Source: JBCCGI01 sp039029355 (GTDB taxonomy: Bacteria > Planctomycetota > UBA1135 > GCA-002686595). Taken from it: a stretch of DNA of 51,158 nucleotides. A model generated the notes under the pieces. It was given only the letters and a program-made list of their open reading frames with translations, searched no databases and was not told where the DNA came from. The position numbers and the translations under genes were made by a program. How positions within the stretch are numbered: position 1 is the first letter of the stretch; the number at the start of each line of letters is the position of its first letter. Of the stretch, positions 23,022 through 30,618 are shown piece after piece. Location of the stretch: the NCBI GenBank assembly GCA_039029355.1, contig JBCCGI010000061.1, positions 1 to 51,158 of the forward strand, read 5' to 3'.

Positions 23022-24106
23022 TGCACCTCTCGCTGCTCCTCCCGCTGCTCGTTCCGCTTCAGGTCCCCGCCTCCGCCCAGGAGGAGGAGGGCAAGCCCTG
23101 GCAGAACCTCGATGGCGTCGTCTACCAGGCGGGCGACGACGTGATCACGCTCTCGGACGTCGTACGGCACTACGAAATGGTGCGGCGCCGGTCGAACCTG
23201 CAGGTGACGACGCCCGAGGAGCGCGCGCAGGCGCTCGACCGGTCCCTGGAGGCTCTCGTCTTGCTGGCCCTGGAGTCCCAGGCGGGCGAGGACCAGGAGG
23301 CCAGCCCGGTCCAGGTCGACGACCTGATCGACCGCTTCATGGCGCGCCAGCGGCGCGACCGGGGGCTGATCAACTACGTCGACCAGCTCGCCGAGCAGGG
23401 CCTGTCGGTACACCGCGAGCGCGAGCGCCAGAAGTCGGGCTTCTACACGTCGGTCTTCCGCGACCAGGGCCTCAGCGGCGCGCGGCCCACCCGGGACGGC
23501 TACGTGCGCCCGGGCGAGCTGCGCCAGTTCTACCGCACCGAGAGCCAGAACATGGCCGAGGCGGACCAGGTGCGCTTCCGCGAGCTGCTGCTGCTGGCGG
23601 ACGCCATCGGCGGGGTCGAGCCGGCCCGTGAGCTGGCCGAGGAGCTCCACGACCGCCTGCTGGGGGGCGACGACTTCGACGCCATCCACGCCGAGTTCGG
23701 CGGCAGCTACCGCCAGACCAAGGGGCGGACGGAGCTTCTGGAGCCCCGCCGCCTGCCGCCCGAGGTGGCGGCCTTCGCCCGCACGGCCGACGTCGGCGAC
23801 GTCTCCGAGATCATGCCGCTGGGCAGCGGCGAGGACGGGGTGCGGGCCTTCCGCATCCTGGTGCTGGACGAGGAGCAAGGGGTCACCCCCGCCCCCCCCT
23901 TCCGGGATGCGGGACTCCAGGCCCAGATCCGCACCCGCGTGGCCGAGCACCGGGAGGACGCCTGGCTGAACGTGGCCCGTGCGCGGCTGCAGCGGAGCGC
24001 CTACCTCTGGCCGCCGCCGAAACCCGAGCCGCGCGGTTCCGGGGCAGGCGGGGCCCGCGTGGAGGGCGCCCCTGGGGCCCCAGAGGCGGTTCCGCCCGGT
24101 CGTTAG
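23021..24106 (+). CDS. SurA/parvulin-like periplasmic chaperone
   Basis: A 361-residue exported protein. A signal peptide ends near residue 19 (PASAQ). Next comes a SurA-N-like helical region opening with LDGVVYQAGDDVITLSDVVRHYEMVRRR, the typical NDEVITxSDL pattern of this family. From about residue 185 (ADQVRFRELLLLADAI, then ELAEELHDRLLGGDDFDAIHAEFGG) there is a parvulin-type rotamase-like domain, ending with VRAFRILVLDEEQGVTP. The usual parvulin His pair is not obvious, so it may act as a chaperone more than an isomerase. The C-terminal 40 residues are Pro/Gly-rich. The ATG overlaps the mfd stop, so the gene is coupled to mfd. The likely role is folding of outer-membrane or secreted proteins, many of which are encoded nearby. 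Confidence 0.8.
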   Translation: MHLSLLLPLLVPLQVPASAQEEEGKPWQNLDGVVYQAGDDVITLSDVVRHYEMVRRRSNLQVTTPEERAQALDRSLEALVLLALESQAGEDQEASPVQVDDLIDRFMARQRRDRGLINYVDQLAEQGLSVHRERERQKSGFYTSVFRDQGLSGARPTRDGYVRPGELRQFYRTESQNMAEADQVRFRELLLLADAIGGVEPARELAEELHDRLLGGDDFDAIHAEFGGSYRQTKGRTELLEPRRLPPEVAAFARTADVGDVSEIMPLGSGEDGVRAFRILVLDEEQGVTPAPPFRDAGLQAQIRTRVAEHREDAWLNVARARLQRSAYLWPPPKPEPRGSGAGGARVEGAPGAPEAVPPGR

Positions 24107-24140
24107 GGGCGGGGGCTCGACGGCGACGAGGCTCGCTCGG

Positions 24141-24209
24141 TAGACTCCCGCGGTTTTCTCCCCTAGGGAGTGAACCGAGGGGCCCCGCGGGCGTTCATTC
24201 GCCCCTCGG
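24141..24209 (+). promoter_or_regulatory. putative promoter and leader hairpin before the toroid protein gene
   Basis: TAGACT (24141-24146) may be a -10 element. In the 140-base leader, CCGAGGGG (24175-24182) pairs with CCCCTCGG (24202-24209), enclosing a smaller GGGCG/CGCCC stem, and is followed by CTCCTTTAAA. It could instead be the terminator of the rnc-mfd-surA-like operon, or both. Confidence 0.35.
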
Positions 24210-24289
24210 CTCCTTTAAACAGCCCCCCTGGCTCCCAGGGGCCCGTCTCGGGCCTCGCGGAAGCCCCCCGCCCGTCAAGCAACGACGCC

Positions 24290-25849
24290 ATGGCTCAGCA
24301 GGACTATTCCAACATCCACATCGAGAGCACCCTTCCCAAGCCCTGGGAAGAGGAGCAGACGTTCAACGACCTCCTCTACGATTGGATGTCGCGGGCCCCC
24401 TGGCTGATGATCTCGGCTGCGGCGCACCTGCTGATCTTCTTCATCCTGATGGCCATCCCGTGGGAGTACCTCTCCGCACGCGAGGAGGCCAAGATCCAGG
24501 CCACCATCGAGGTCCCGCCGGAGGAGCCCTTCGAGGAGCCCGAGGAGGAGATCGAAGAGGAGATCGAGGAAGAGGAGCCGGTCGAGGAGCCGATCCTCAA
24601 GGACGCCGAGATCTCGGACCACAACGAGACCGAAGACGACATGGAGTACGAGCAGTCGGAGGGCGACCCCGACTTCATGTCCGACTCGCCGTTTGACTCC
24701 GACGCGTTCAACGACGTGATCGGCATCGGCGGGGGCGCCGGTGGCAAGTTCGGCGGGCGCTTCGGAGGCCGGCGCAACCTGCGGGCGGCAGGCGGCGCGG
24801 GCATCGAGCAGGCGCTCAAGGACGGGCTCGAGTGGCTCAAGAACCACCAGGCCCCGGACGGCTCCTGGGACTGCGACAACTTCATGACGAACAACGTCAT
24901 GGGCGGGAGCGAGTGCGACGGCGCTGGCTATTCGACCCACGACGTGGGCGTGACGGGCATGGCGCTGCTCGCCTTCCTCGGCGACGGCAACACCACCAAC
25001 GAAGGCCCCTACCGCGAGGTCGTCTCCAACGGCATCGCCTGGCTGCGCCAGCAGCAAGATCCGGACAACGGCCTCCTGGGCGACCGCGCCAGCCACGACT
25101 TCATCTACAACCACGCGATCGCGACGCTCGCGATCTGCGAGGCGTACTACTTCTCGAAGAGCCCGATGATCAAGCGGACCGCCCAGGAGGCGATCAACTT
25201 CATCCTCTCGGCCCGCAACCCCTACGCGGCCTGGCGCTACGACGTGCCGCCGGTCGGGGACAACGACACCTCGGTGACGGGCTGGATGCTCTTCGCGCTC
25301 GCGTCGGCTAAGGACGCCGGGCTCAAGGTCGACGAGGCCGCCTTCGAGGGCGGGCTCTCCTGGATCGACGAGGTCTCCGACCCCGCGACCGGCCGCATCG
25401 GCTACGACTCGTTCGGCTCGCTGTCCTCGCGGACGCCGGCCAACGAGCACTACCCGCGCGAGAAGGGCGAGGCCATGACCGCGGTGGGCCTCCTGTGCCG
25501 CGTGTTCCTCGGCCAGGACCCCAAAGAGCACCCGATCATGGAGAAGCACGCCGACCTGCTGCTCCGCACGCCCCCGGAGTGGGATCCGGAGGGCTACGGC
25601 TGCGACATGTACTACTGGTACTACGGCACCTACGCCATGTTCCAGATGGGCGGCAAGCACTGGAAGAAGTGGAACGAGAGCATGAAGCCCGCCGTGCTTG
25701 AGTCGCAGCGCAAGGACGGCGACTTCAAGGGCTCGTGGGATCCGGTCGGCCCCTGGGGCTACACCGGTGGCCGCGTCTATGCGACCGCGTCGATGACCCT
25801 CTGCCTCGAGGTCTACTTCCGCTACGCGCAGGTGCTCGGCGCGCGCTAG
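24290..25849 (+). CDS. membrane-anchored squalene-cyclase/prenyltransferase-fold protein with TonB-like N-terminus
   Basis: A 519-residue protein. Residues 1-35 are cytosolic. One transmembrane helix lies at about 36-58 (APWLMISAAAHLLIFFILMA). A long Pro/Glu-rich segment follows (about 65-115), an acidic stretch to about 150, and a Gly-rich hinge (about 153-178). The rest is an alpha/alpha-toroid with repeats like those of terpenoid cyclases: IEQALKDGLEWLKNHQAPDGSWD, GMALLAFLGDGNT, AIATLAICEAYYFS, VTGWMLFALASAKDAG. The cyclase acid motif DxDD is not intact (DNDTS is seen), so triterpene cyclisation is unlikely. The anchor plus Pro/Glu linker recalls TonB. Such proteins are common in planctomycetes and their role is unknown. 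The ATG at 24290 begins recognisable sequence; an in-frame GTG at 24170 lies within a hairpin leader. It is followed by a strong terminator. Confidence 0.85.
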   Translation: MAQQDYSNIHIESTLPKPWEEEQTFNDLLYDWMSRAPWLMISAAAHLLIFFILMAIPWEYLSAREEAKIQATIEVPPEEPFEEPEEEIEEEIEEEEPVEEPILKDAEISDHNETEDDMEYEQSEGDPDFMSDSPFDSDAFNDVIGIGGGAGGKFGGRFGGRRNLRAAGGAGIEQALKDGLEWLKNHQAPDGSWDCDNFMTNNVMGGSECDGAGYSTHDVGVTGMALLAFLGDGNTTNEGPYREVVSNGIAWLRQQQDPDNGLLGDRASHDFIYNHAIATLAICEAYYFSKSPMIKRTAQEAINFILSARNPYAAWRYDVPPVGDNDTSVTGWMLFALASAKDAGLKVDEAAFEGGLSWIDEVSDPATGRIGYDSFGSLSSRTPANEHYPREKGEAMTAVGLLCRVFLGQDPKEHPIMEKHADLLLRTPPEWDPEGYGCDMYYWYYGTYAMFQMGGKHWKKWNESMKPAVLESQRKDGDFKGSWDPVGPWGYTGGRVYATASMTLCLEVYFRYAQVLGAR

Positions 25850-25872
25850 CGCCGGACGCTCCGACCTAAACC

Positions 25873-25911
25873 AAAGAGCCCGGCGGGTCCTCGCGACCCG
25901 CCGGGCTCTTT
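25873..25911. terminator. bidirectional terminator between convergent genes
   Basis: A perfect 17-base stem (25873-25889 with 25895-25911), starting AAAGAGCCC and ending GGGCTCTTT, has a 5-base loop (CTCGC) and T-rich ends in both directions (TTTTCG on plus; TTTGG on minus). It serves the toroid gene on plus and the FG-GAP gene on minus. Confidence 0.92.
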
Positions 25912-25920
25912 TCGTTCGGC

Positions 25921-28497
25921 CTAAGGCGCGAGCAGCGGATTGCGCACGAACCGCACGCCGAGGTGGGAGGAGACGACCAGGTCGAGGACCGTGTCGCCGC
26001 TCCACTCCACCGACTGCAGCGCGGTGGCCCACACCCCGCAGCGGAAGGTCTCCGCCGAACCGAGCGAGCCATCCCCCGACCCCGGGTAGAACTGCAGCAG
26101 AGCCGCTGAAACCAGCACGTCGGGCACGAGGTCGGCGTTGAAGTCCGCAACCGCGAGGTCCTCGGGCGAGCCCAGGGCCCCACCGACCGCAACGGGCGCG
26201 CCGAACACCGCTCCTCCGGTGCCCGCGAAGACCGCGACCGAGCTCTGGGAGCCGGCGACGATCAGGTCCTGCCACCCGTCGTCGTTCATGTCCGCAGCCG
26301 CGACCAGGTGGGCGCCCGAGGGTGAGTCGAGCGTCGTCGCCGGCGCGAAGCCCGCGGCGCCTCCAAGCAACAGCGACAGATCCTTGGACTGCTCGTTGGC
26401 CGTCACCAGGTCCGGCCATCCGTCGAGATCGAGGTCGACGACCTCCAGGCACATCGGCCGTAGCCCGACGGGATGCACCTGGGCCGGGCCAAAGCCGCCG
26501 GACTCCCCATAGAGCACCGACACCTCGTCCTCCGACGAGCTCGCCGCCGCATCGAGATCGCCGTCGAGGTCGAGATCCGCGAGCTCGACCCAGACGTGGT
26601 TCTCCGCCACGGGGTAGGTCACCGCAGTCGCGAAGGTCCCGTCGCCCGCGCCCGGAAACAGCGAGAGCGCGTCGGGTCCCGGGCCGCCGAAGCCGACCGC
26701 GATGAGGTCGAGGGCACCGTCGCCGGTGACGTCGCCTGCGGCGCCCGAGCTGATCGAGCCGGCGGGCGCGGCGTAGTCGGTCCACGGGCCGACGGCGCCC
26801 GGCGCCGTGCCGAGCGCAACCGAGACGATGCCGCCGAAGAAGCGCACCGCGGCCAGGTCGAGCTGGCCGTCCGCGTCGAAGTCCTCGGCGACCAGATCCG
26901 AGGCGGTGGCGTCCAGGAACGCCTCCGCGTCGGCCGGGAACACGCCGCCGCCGAGCCCGCGCAGCACGCCGATGCCGGAGCCCAGCTCGCTGACGAGGTC
27001 GACGGCTCCGTCTTGATCGAGGTCGGCGACCGCCACCTGCTTGCTCGAGAGGTAGCGCGCCGGGGGCGCGAGCGAGCCGTCCCCCAACCCCGCGAGGACC
27101 GACGTCTCGCTTCCCGACGCGATCAGATCGAGCGTTCCGTCGCCCCCGACGTCAGCGAGCGTGAGGCTTCGCGTCTCGGGGGCGACCGAGGTCGCGACCG
27201 GGGGTCCGAAGGCTCCGCTCCCGAGCCCCGCGTACACCTCGACCCAGGACTCGTCGCTCGAAACGAAGCGCGCGGTGACCAGCTCGGGCACCCCGTCGAC
27301 GCCCAGGTCGCCGGCCGCGAGGGCCTGGGTTGAGGTCCCGACCGCAAGCGTTCCCAGCGGCGTGAAGGTGCCGTCGCCGCCTCCGCCGAGGAGCGTCGCG
27401 TCGCCGGAGCCGAGATTGAGGACCGCGAGATCCAGGGTGCCGTCCGCGTCCAGATCGGCCACTCGAACCGAGCTCGGGACGCCGCCCACCGCCGCGTTCG
27501 TCGCCGCGGCAAAGGTCAGATCGCCGCCCCCGAGCACGATCGAAACGTCGTCCGACCCTTCGTTCGCCGTGACCACGTCGAGGTTCCCGTCGCCGTCAAA
27601 GTCGGCCGCCGCAACGTCGCGCGGACGCAGGCCTACGGCGGGGCTTGCTGCCTCGACCAGGCCGAGGGCGCCGGCCGAGCCGAGGATCCAGAGCGCCCCC
27701 GGCGACGGGTTGAAGAGGTCGAAGTGCCCCGGGTCCGCGAGCGCGGCGTCGGTGAGGCCGTCGCCGTCGAAGTCGCCCGCGGCGATGGCGCTCGGCGCCT
27801 CGTAGCTGCCCTGCCCTTGGCCGGGCTGGAACGCGCCGTCGCCCTGGCCGGAGAAGAGCCGCACGGTCCCGGGGGCGGGCTCGTACTCGAAGAGGTCCGC
27901 CGCTGCAGACAGCGCGTCGAGGGCGCCGTCGCCGTCGACGTCCGCGAGCGCGAGCGCCTGCCCCAGGGCGAACGAGGACACCGCGGGCCGGAAGTACTGC
28001 TGTCGGAAGAGCAGATCGCTGGGCGCCGCGCCGAAGGCCACGCTCCACGCCTGCGTGAACGCGAGCCCGCCGGCGGCCGCCGGGTCGGCTACCGCCGCCT
28101 GGACGACGAGCTCCACCCCGCACAGCCCCGCCGGCACGGGCGCCACCCCCGGAAGCGGAGCCGAGCCGCCCTCCGGGTCCAGCACGAAGGGCAGCAGGCC
28201 GAGCGGCGTCGACGGGTAGAGCGTGGCGCCGTAGGCCGGCAGGAACGTCGGCGTCTCGGTGGCCCCGACGGCGAGCACGCCCGCGCCTCCCGCCGGCCCG
28301 CCGCGGACCGCGACGGCGAAGGGCAGCTCGACCAGCGGCGCGCCGACGACGTCGAGGCTCGGCACCCCACCGGCGCCGGGCGTCCCCGCGCCCAACGCAG
28401 CCAGCGAGCCCTCGCCGCACGCCTGCGCGGCGAGCGGCGGAAGCGAAGTCGAGGAGAGGGCCAGGAGAGCGACGGAGACAGGCGTTCGGAGCTGCAT
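25921..28497 (-). CDS. secreted FG-GAP/VCBS repeat protein
   Basis: An 858-residue exported protein with a signal peptide ending near LAAQA (about residue 25). Residues about 26-155 form a beta-rich domain with Gly/Pro/Leu pattern (GVPSLDVVGAPLVELPFAVAV ... LCGVELVVQAAVADPA). From about 180 to the end, about a dozen FG-GAP/VCBS repeats carry calcium-loop motifs such as ADVDGDGALDAL, GDFDGDGLTDAAL, ADLDADGTLDLAVL and VDLDLDGWPDLV, which fold as a seven-bladed propeller-type structure. Such proteins are surface-exposed or released adhesins or enzymes without a catalytic motif. No transmembrane helix or sorting signal is seen. Its final residues lack the C-terminal block shared by the paralogous triplet at 30615-38551, so it belongs to a different subfamily. 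It is probably co-oriented with, but separate from, the gene at 28598. Confidence 0.88.
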   Translation of the reverse strand: MQLRTPVSVALLALSSTSLPPLAAQACGEGSLAALGAGTPGAGGVPSLDVVGAPLVELPFAVAVRGGPAGGAGVLAVGATETPTFLPAYGATLYPSTPLGLLPFVLDPEGGSAPLPGVAPVPAGLCGVELVVQAAVADPAAAGGLAFTQAWSVAFGAAPSDLLFRQQYFRPAVSSFALGQALALADVDGDGALDALSAAADLFEYEPAPGTVRLFSGQGDGAFQPGQGQGSYEAPSAIAAGDFDGDGLTDAALADPGHFDLFNPSPGALWILGSAGALGLVEAASPAVGLRPRDVAAADFDGDGNLDVVTANEGSDDVSIVLGGGDLTFAAATNAAVGGVPSSVRVADLDADGTLDLAVLNLGSGDATLLGGGGDGTFTPLGTLAVGTSTQALAAGDLGVDGVPELVTARFVSSDESWVEVYAGLGSGAFGPPVATSVAPETRSLTLADVGGDGTLDLIASGSETSVLAGLGDGSLAPPARYLSSKQVAVADLDQDGAVDLVSELGSGIGVLRGLGGGVFPADAEAFLDATASDLVAEDFDADGQLDLAAVRFFGGIVSVALGTAPGAVGPWTDYAAPAGSISSGAAGDVTGDGALDLIAVGFGGPGPDALSLFPGAGDGTFATAVTYPVAENHVWVELADLDLDGDLDAAASSSEDEVSVLYGESGGFGPAQVHPVGLRPMCLEVVDLDLDGWPDLVTANEQSKDLSLLLGGAAGFAPATTLDSPSGAHLVAAADMNDDGWQDLIVAGSQSSVAVFAGTGGAVFGAPVAVGGALGSPEDLAVADFNADLVPDVLVSAALLQFYPGSGDGSLGSAETFRCGVWATALQSVEWSGDTVLDLVVSSHLGVRFVRNPLLAP

Positions 28498-28597
28498 GGG
28501 AGCGAGGAGGGAAGACGCGGGCTCTGCGGCACGCAGGAAAGCCCATTTTACGCGACCGGGGCCCCCGTCCCGGTCGCCCCCTCACCGGGCGAAGGCG

Positions 28598-30346
28598 CTA
28601 GGGGCCGATCACGACCTCCAGCCCCCCGCTCAGCTCCGCCAGCCCTAGCAGCGGGCCGCCGGGAGCCAGGATGGCGTCCTGCAGGAAAAGCGCGAGCCCT
28701 GCCAGCGACGCGTCGGGCGGCAGCGCGGCCGGCACCGAGGCCGCTCCGGCGCCGTCGGTCCCGTGCAGGGAGAGCAGCAGCGGCGAGGCGAGGTACTGCG
28801 CGCAGCCTCCGCCCAGGTCGACCGAAGCGTGCTCGGTGGAAAAGTAGAGCGCCGCGGGTGCGAGGGCGGGGGCGCCCGAGAGCTCCACCGTCACCGCGCT
28901 GCCGACCGTCGCCTCGCCGCCCAGCGCCAGCACCGGAGCTCCGACGCCGCAGCCGCCGCCGAAGCCCTCGCCGACCCATCCGCCCAGCTCCGCCAACGCG
29001 ACCGAATGCAGCTCGGTGCCGGTCACGCCGTCGTCGGCGGCGAAGTACACCCGCCCCCCGGCGCGGCGGAAGGTCGAGGGGTGCGAATCGTCCGAGCCCG
29101 GGTGCACGTCGGCCACCGGCGCGACCTGCTGGCCGTCGGTGAACCACAGCTCGATGCCCTCCTGGTCGGTCCAGTCCTGGGCGCGGAAGACGAGCTCGTC
29201 GCCGCTCCCCACGCCGGTGGGCGTGGGGTTGTCGACGTGGTAGCCGAAGAGCCCCCCGACGAGCTGCGTCCCCGCCGGCGTGCCGTCGGTCTCGTACAGG
29301 CTCGAAGAGGCGACGAAGTAGGCCTTGGGGCCTACACCTCCAAGCGCCAGGACGGGAGCGCCGGACGAGTGCAGGAGCTGGGTACCGGCCGGCGTCCCAT
29401 CGGTCGACCACAGCTGCTCCTCGGGACCGAACAGCCCCTGGAAGTCGCCGAACAGCAGGAGCCCGTTGTCGAGCGCCGCCAGCGGCCCCGGGTTCGAGCT
29501 CGAGGGCCCCGGCGCCACGTCGACGGCGATGCCTGTTCCGGCGGTCGTCCCGTCGGTCTTCCACAGCTCGCGGCCGAACGCCGCGGTCGTGCAGGCGAAG
29601 TACAGCGTGTCGCCCGCGACCGTCAGCTGGTCGGGGATCGCGCTGATGCTCGCGAAGTCGTAGACCTCCCCGGTGCCCGCCACGGTTCCGTCGGTCTTCC
29701 ACAGCTCGTAGTTGCCGGCGGCGCCGACGTAGAAGACGACGAAGAAGAGCTCGCCCTTGTACTCGACGAAGACCCGGTCGGGATCCTCGCTCGGTCCGGC
29801 GGAGGCGACCGGGGGAAAGGTGGACGTGAGCGCAACCGTGCCGGCGACCGTGCCGTCGGTCTTCCACAGCACGTTGAACGGGAAGCCGGCCGACTCGAGG
29901 AAGTACACCTCGCCGCCATACGCCACGAGGTCGGTGTAGAAGTGCGACTCCCCCGCGGGCGACAGCTTCACCGTCCCCGCGCCGGTGCCGTCGGTCTTCC
30001 AGAGGCCGAAGCCATCGGCATCGCGGGCGCCGAAGACGATCTCGTCGCCGCCTCCGAGCGGCGTCAGCTCGCGCGGGAACGAGTCGCCGTCCGGGAAGAT
30101 GTCGGTGACCTGCTCGGTGCCGGCGGCCGTCCCGTCGGTGATCCAAAGGTCGACGCCACCGCCGTCGTCGCCGCCGAACAGCAGGCGGTCGCCGAAGGCG
30201 ATGGCCTCGCCCCAGACGAATCCGCTGCCGGGAAAGCCGCCGCCCGGCTTGAGGTCGATCACCAGGGTGTCCTGGGCCGCGAGCGGCGTGGCCGACGTGA
30301 GGGAGGCGAGTAGAAGGAGGGCCGCAAACGGCGCGCGTAGTCGCAT
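28598..30346 (-). CDS. secreted protein with LWxTDGTxAGT repeats
   Basis: A 582-residue protein with a signal peptide (cleavage after LAAQ, about residue 25). Eight repeats of about 50 residues share the core LW-x-TDGT-x-AGT (for example LWITDGTAAGT, LWKTDGTVAGT, LYETDGTPAGT, LWFTDGQQVAP), spaced as in beta-propellers of the ELWxTDGT type found in planctomycetes and myxobacteria. The C-terminal 120 residues (from about FGGGCGVGAPVLAL) form a Gly/Leu-rich beta domain ending LAELSGGLEVVIGP; it resembles the N-terminal domain of the FG-GAP protein at 25921-28497. Cell-surface display or extracellular release is likely; there is no sign of catalysis. A 9-base hairpin (28552-28560 with 28569-28577) lies just downstream but has no U-run. 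Confidence 0.85.
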   Translation of the reverse strand: MRLRAPFAALLLLASLTSATPLAAQDTLVIDLKPGGGFPGSGFVWGEAIAFGDRLLFGGDDGGGVDLWITDGTAAGTEQVTDIFPDGDSFPRELTPLGGGDEIVFGARDADGFGLWKTDGTGAGTVKLSPAGESHFYTDLVAYGGEVYFLESAGFPFNVLWKTDGTVAGTVALTSTFPPVASAGPSEDPDRVFVEYKGELFFVVFYVGAAGNYELWKTDGTVAGTGEVYDFASISAIPDQLTVAGDTLYFACTTAAFGRELWKTDGTTAGTGIAVDVAPGPSSSNPGPLAALDNGLLLFGDFQGLFGPEEQLWSTDGTPAGTQLLHSSGAPVLALGGVGPKAYFVASSSLYETDGTPAGTQLVGGLFGYHVDNPTPTGVGSGDELVFRAQDWTDQEGIELWFTDGQQVAPVADVHPGSDDSHPSTFRRAGGRVYFAADDGVTGTELHSVALAELGGWVGEGFGGGCGVGAPVLALGGEATVGSAVTVELSGAPALAPAALYFSTEHASVDLGGGCAQYLASPLLLSLHGTDGAGAASVPAALPPDASLAGLALFLQDAILAPGGPLLGLAELSGGLEVVIGP

Positions 30347-30469
30347 GGAGGCTCCTGATCGAGGGCTGGGAGAGGCCGCCCGGTCAGCGTCGCCGGGCGT
30401 GCCGATCGTGGCTAGTCCCTTCGATCTTTCTCGCCCACGGCGTGCCGCTACCGGCCGCCAACCGGGGCG

Positions 30470-30618
30470 CTAGGAGCCCGTCCGAGTCCTCGCGGTTCGT
30501 GAGGTAAGGAGCCGCGAGCCCCCCCGGGGTTAGATGCCCTTGGGGGCCTCGAGTCGATGCAGAGCTGAGCTCGAGGAGCGCTGCCTCGCGGATCGCGAAG
30601 ACTCGGACGGGCTCCTAG
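30470..30618. repeat. long inverted repeat at the 3' end of FG-GAP copy A
   Basis: A 19-base arm (CTAGGAGCCCGTCCGAGTC, 30470-30488) is perfectly repeated in inverse at 30600-30618. The match extends a further 16 bases with four mismatches (to 30504 and 30584). The right arm includes the stop codon of the 30615-33188 gene, and the spacer is 111 bases. The RNA could fold as a long hairpin. It could be a terminator, a small mobile element or an inverted duplication of the gene end. Confidence 0.6.
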
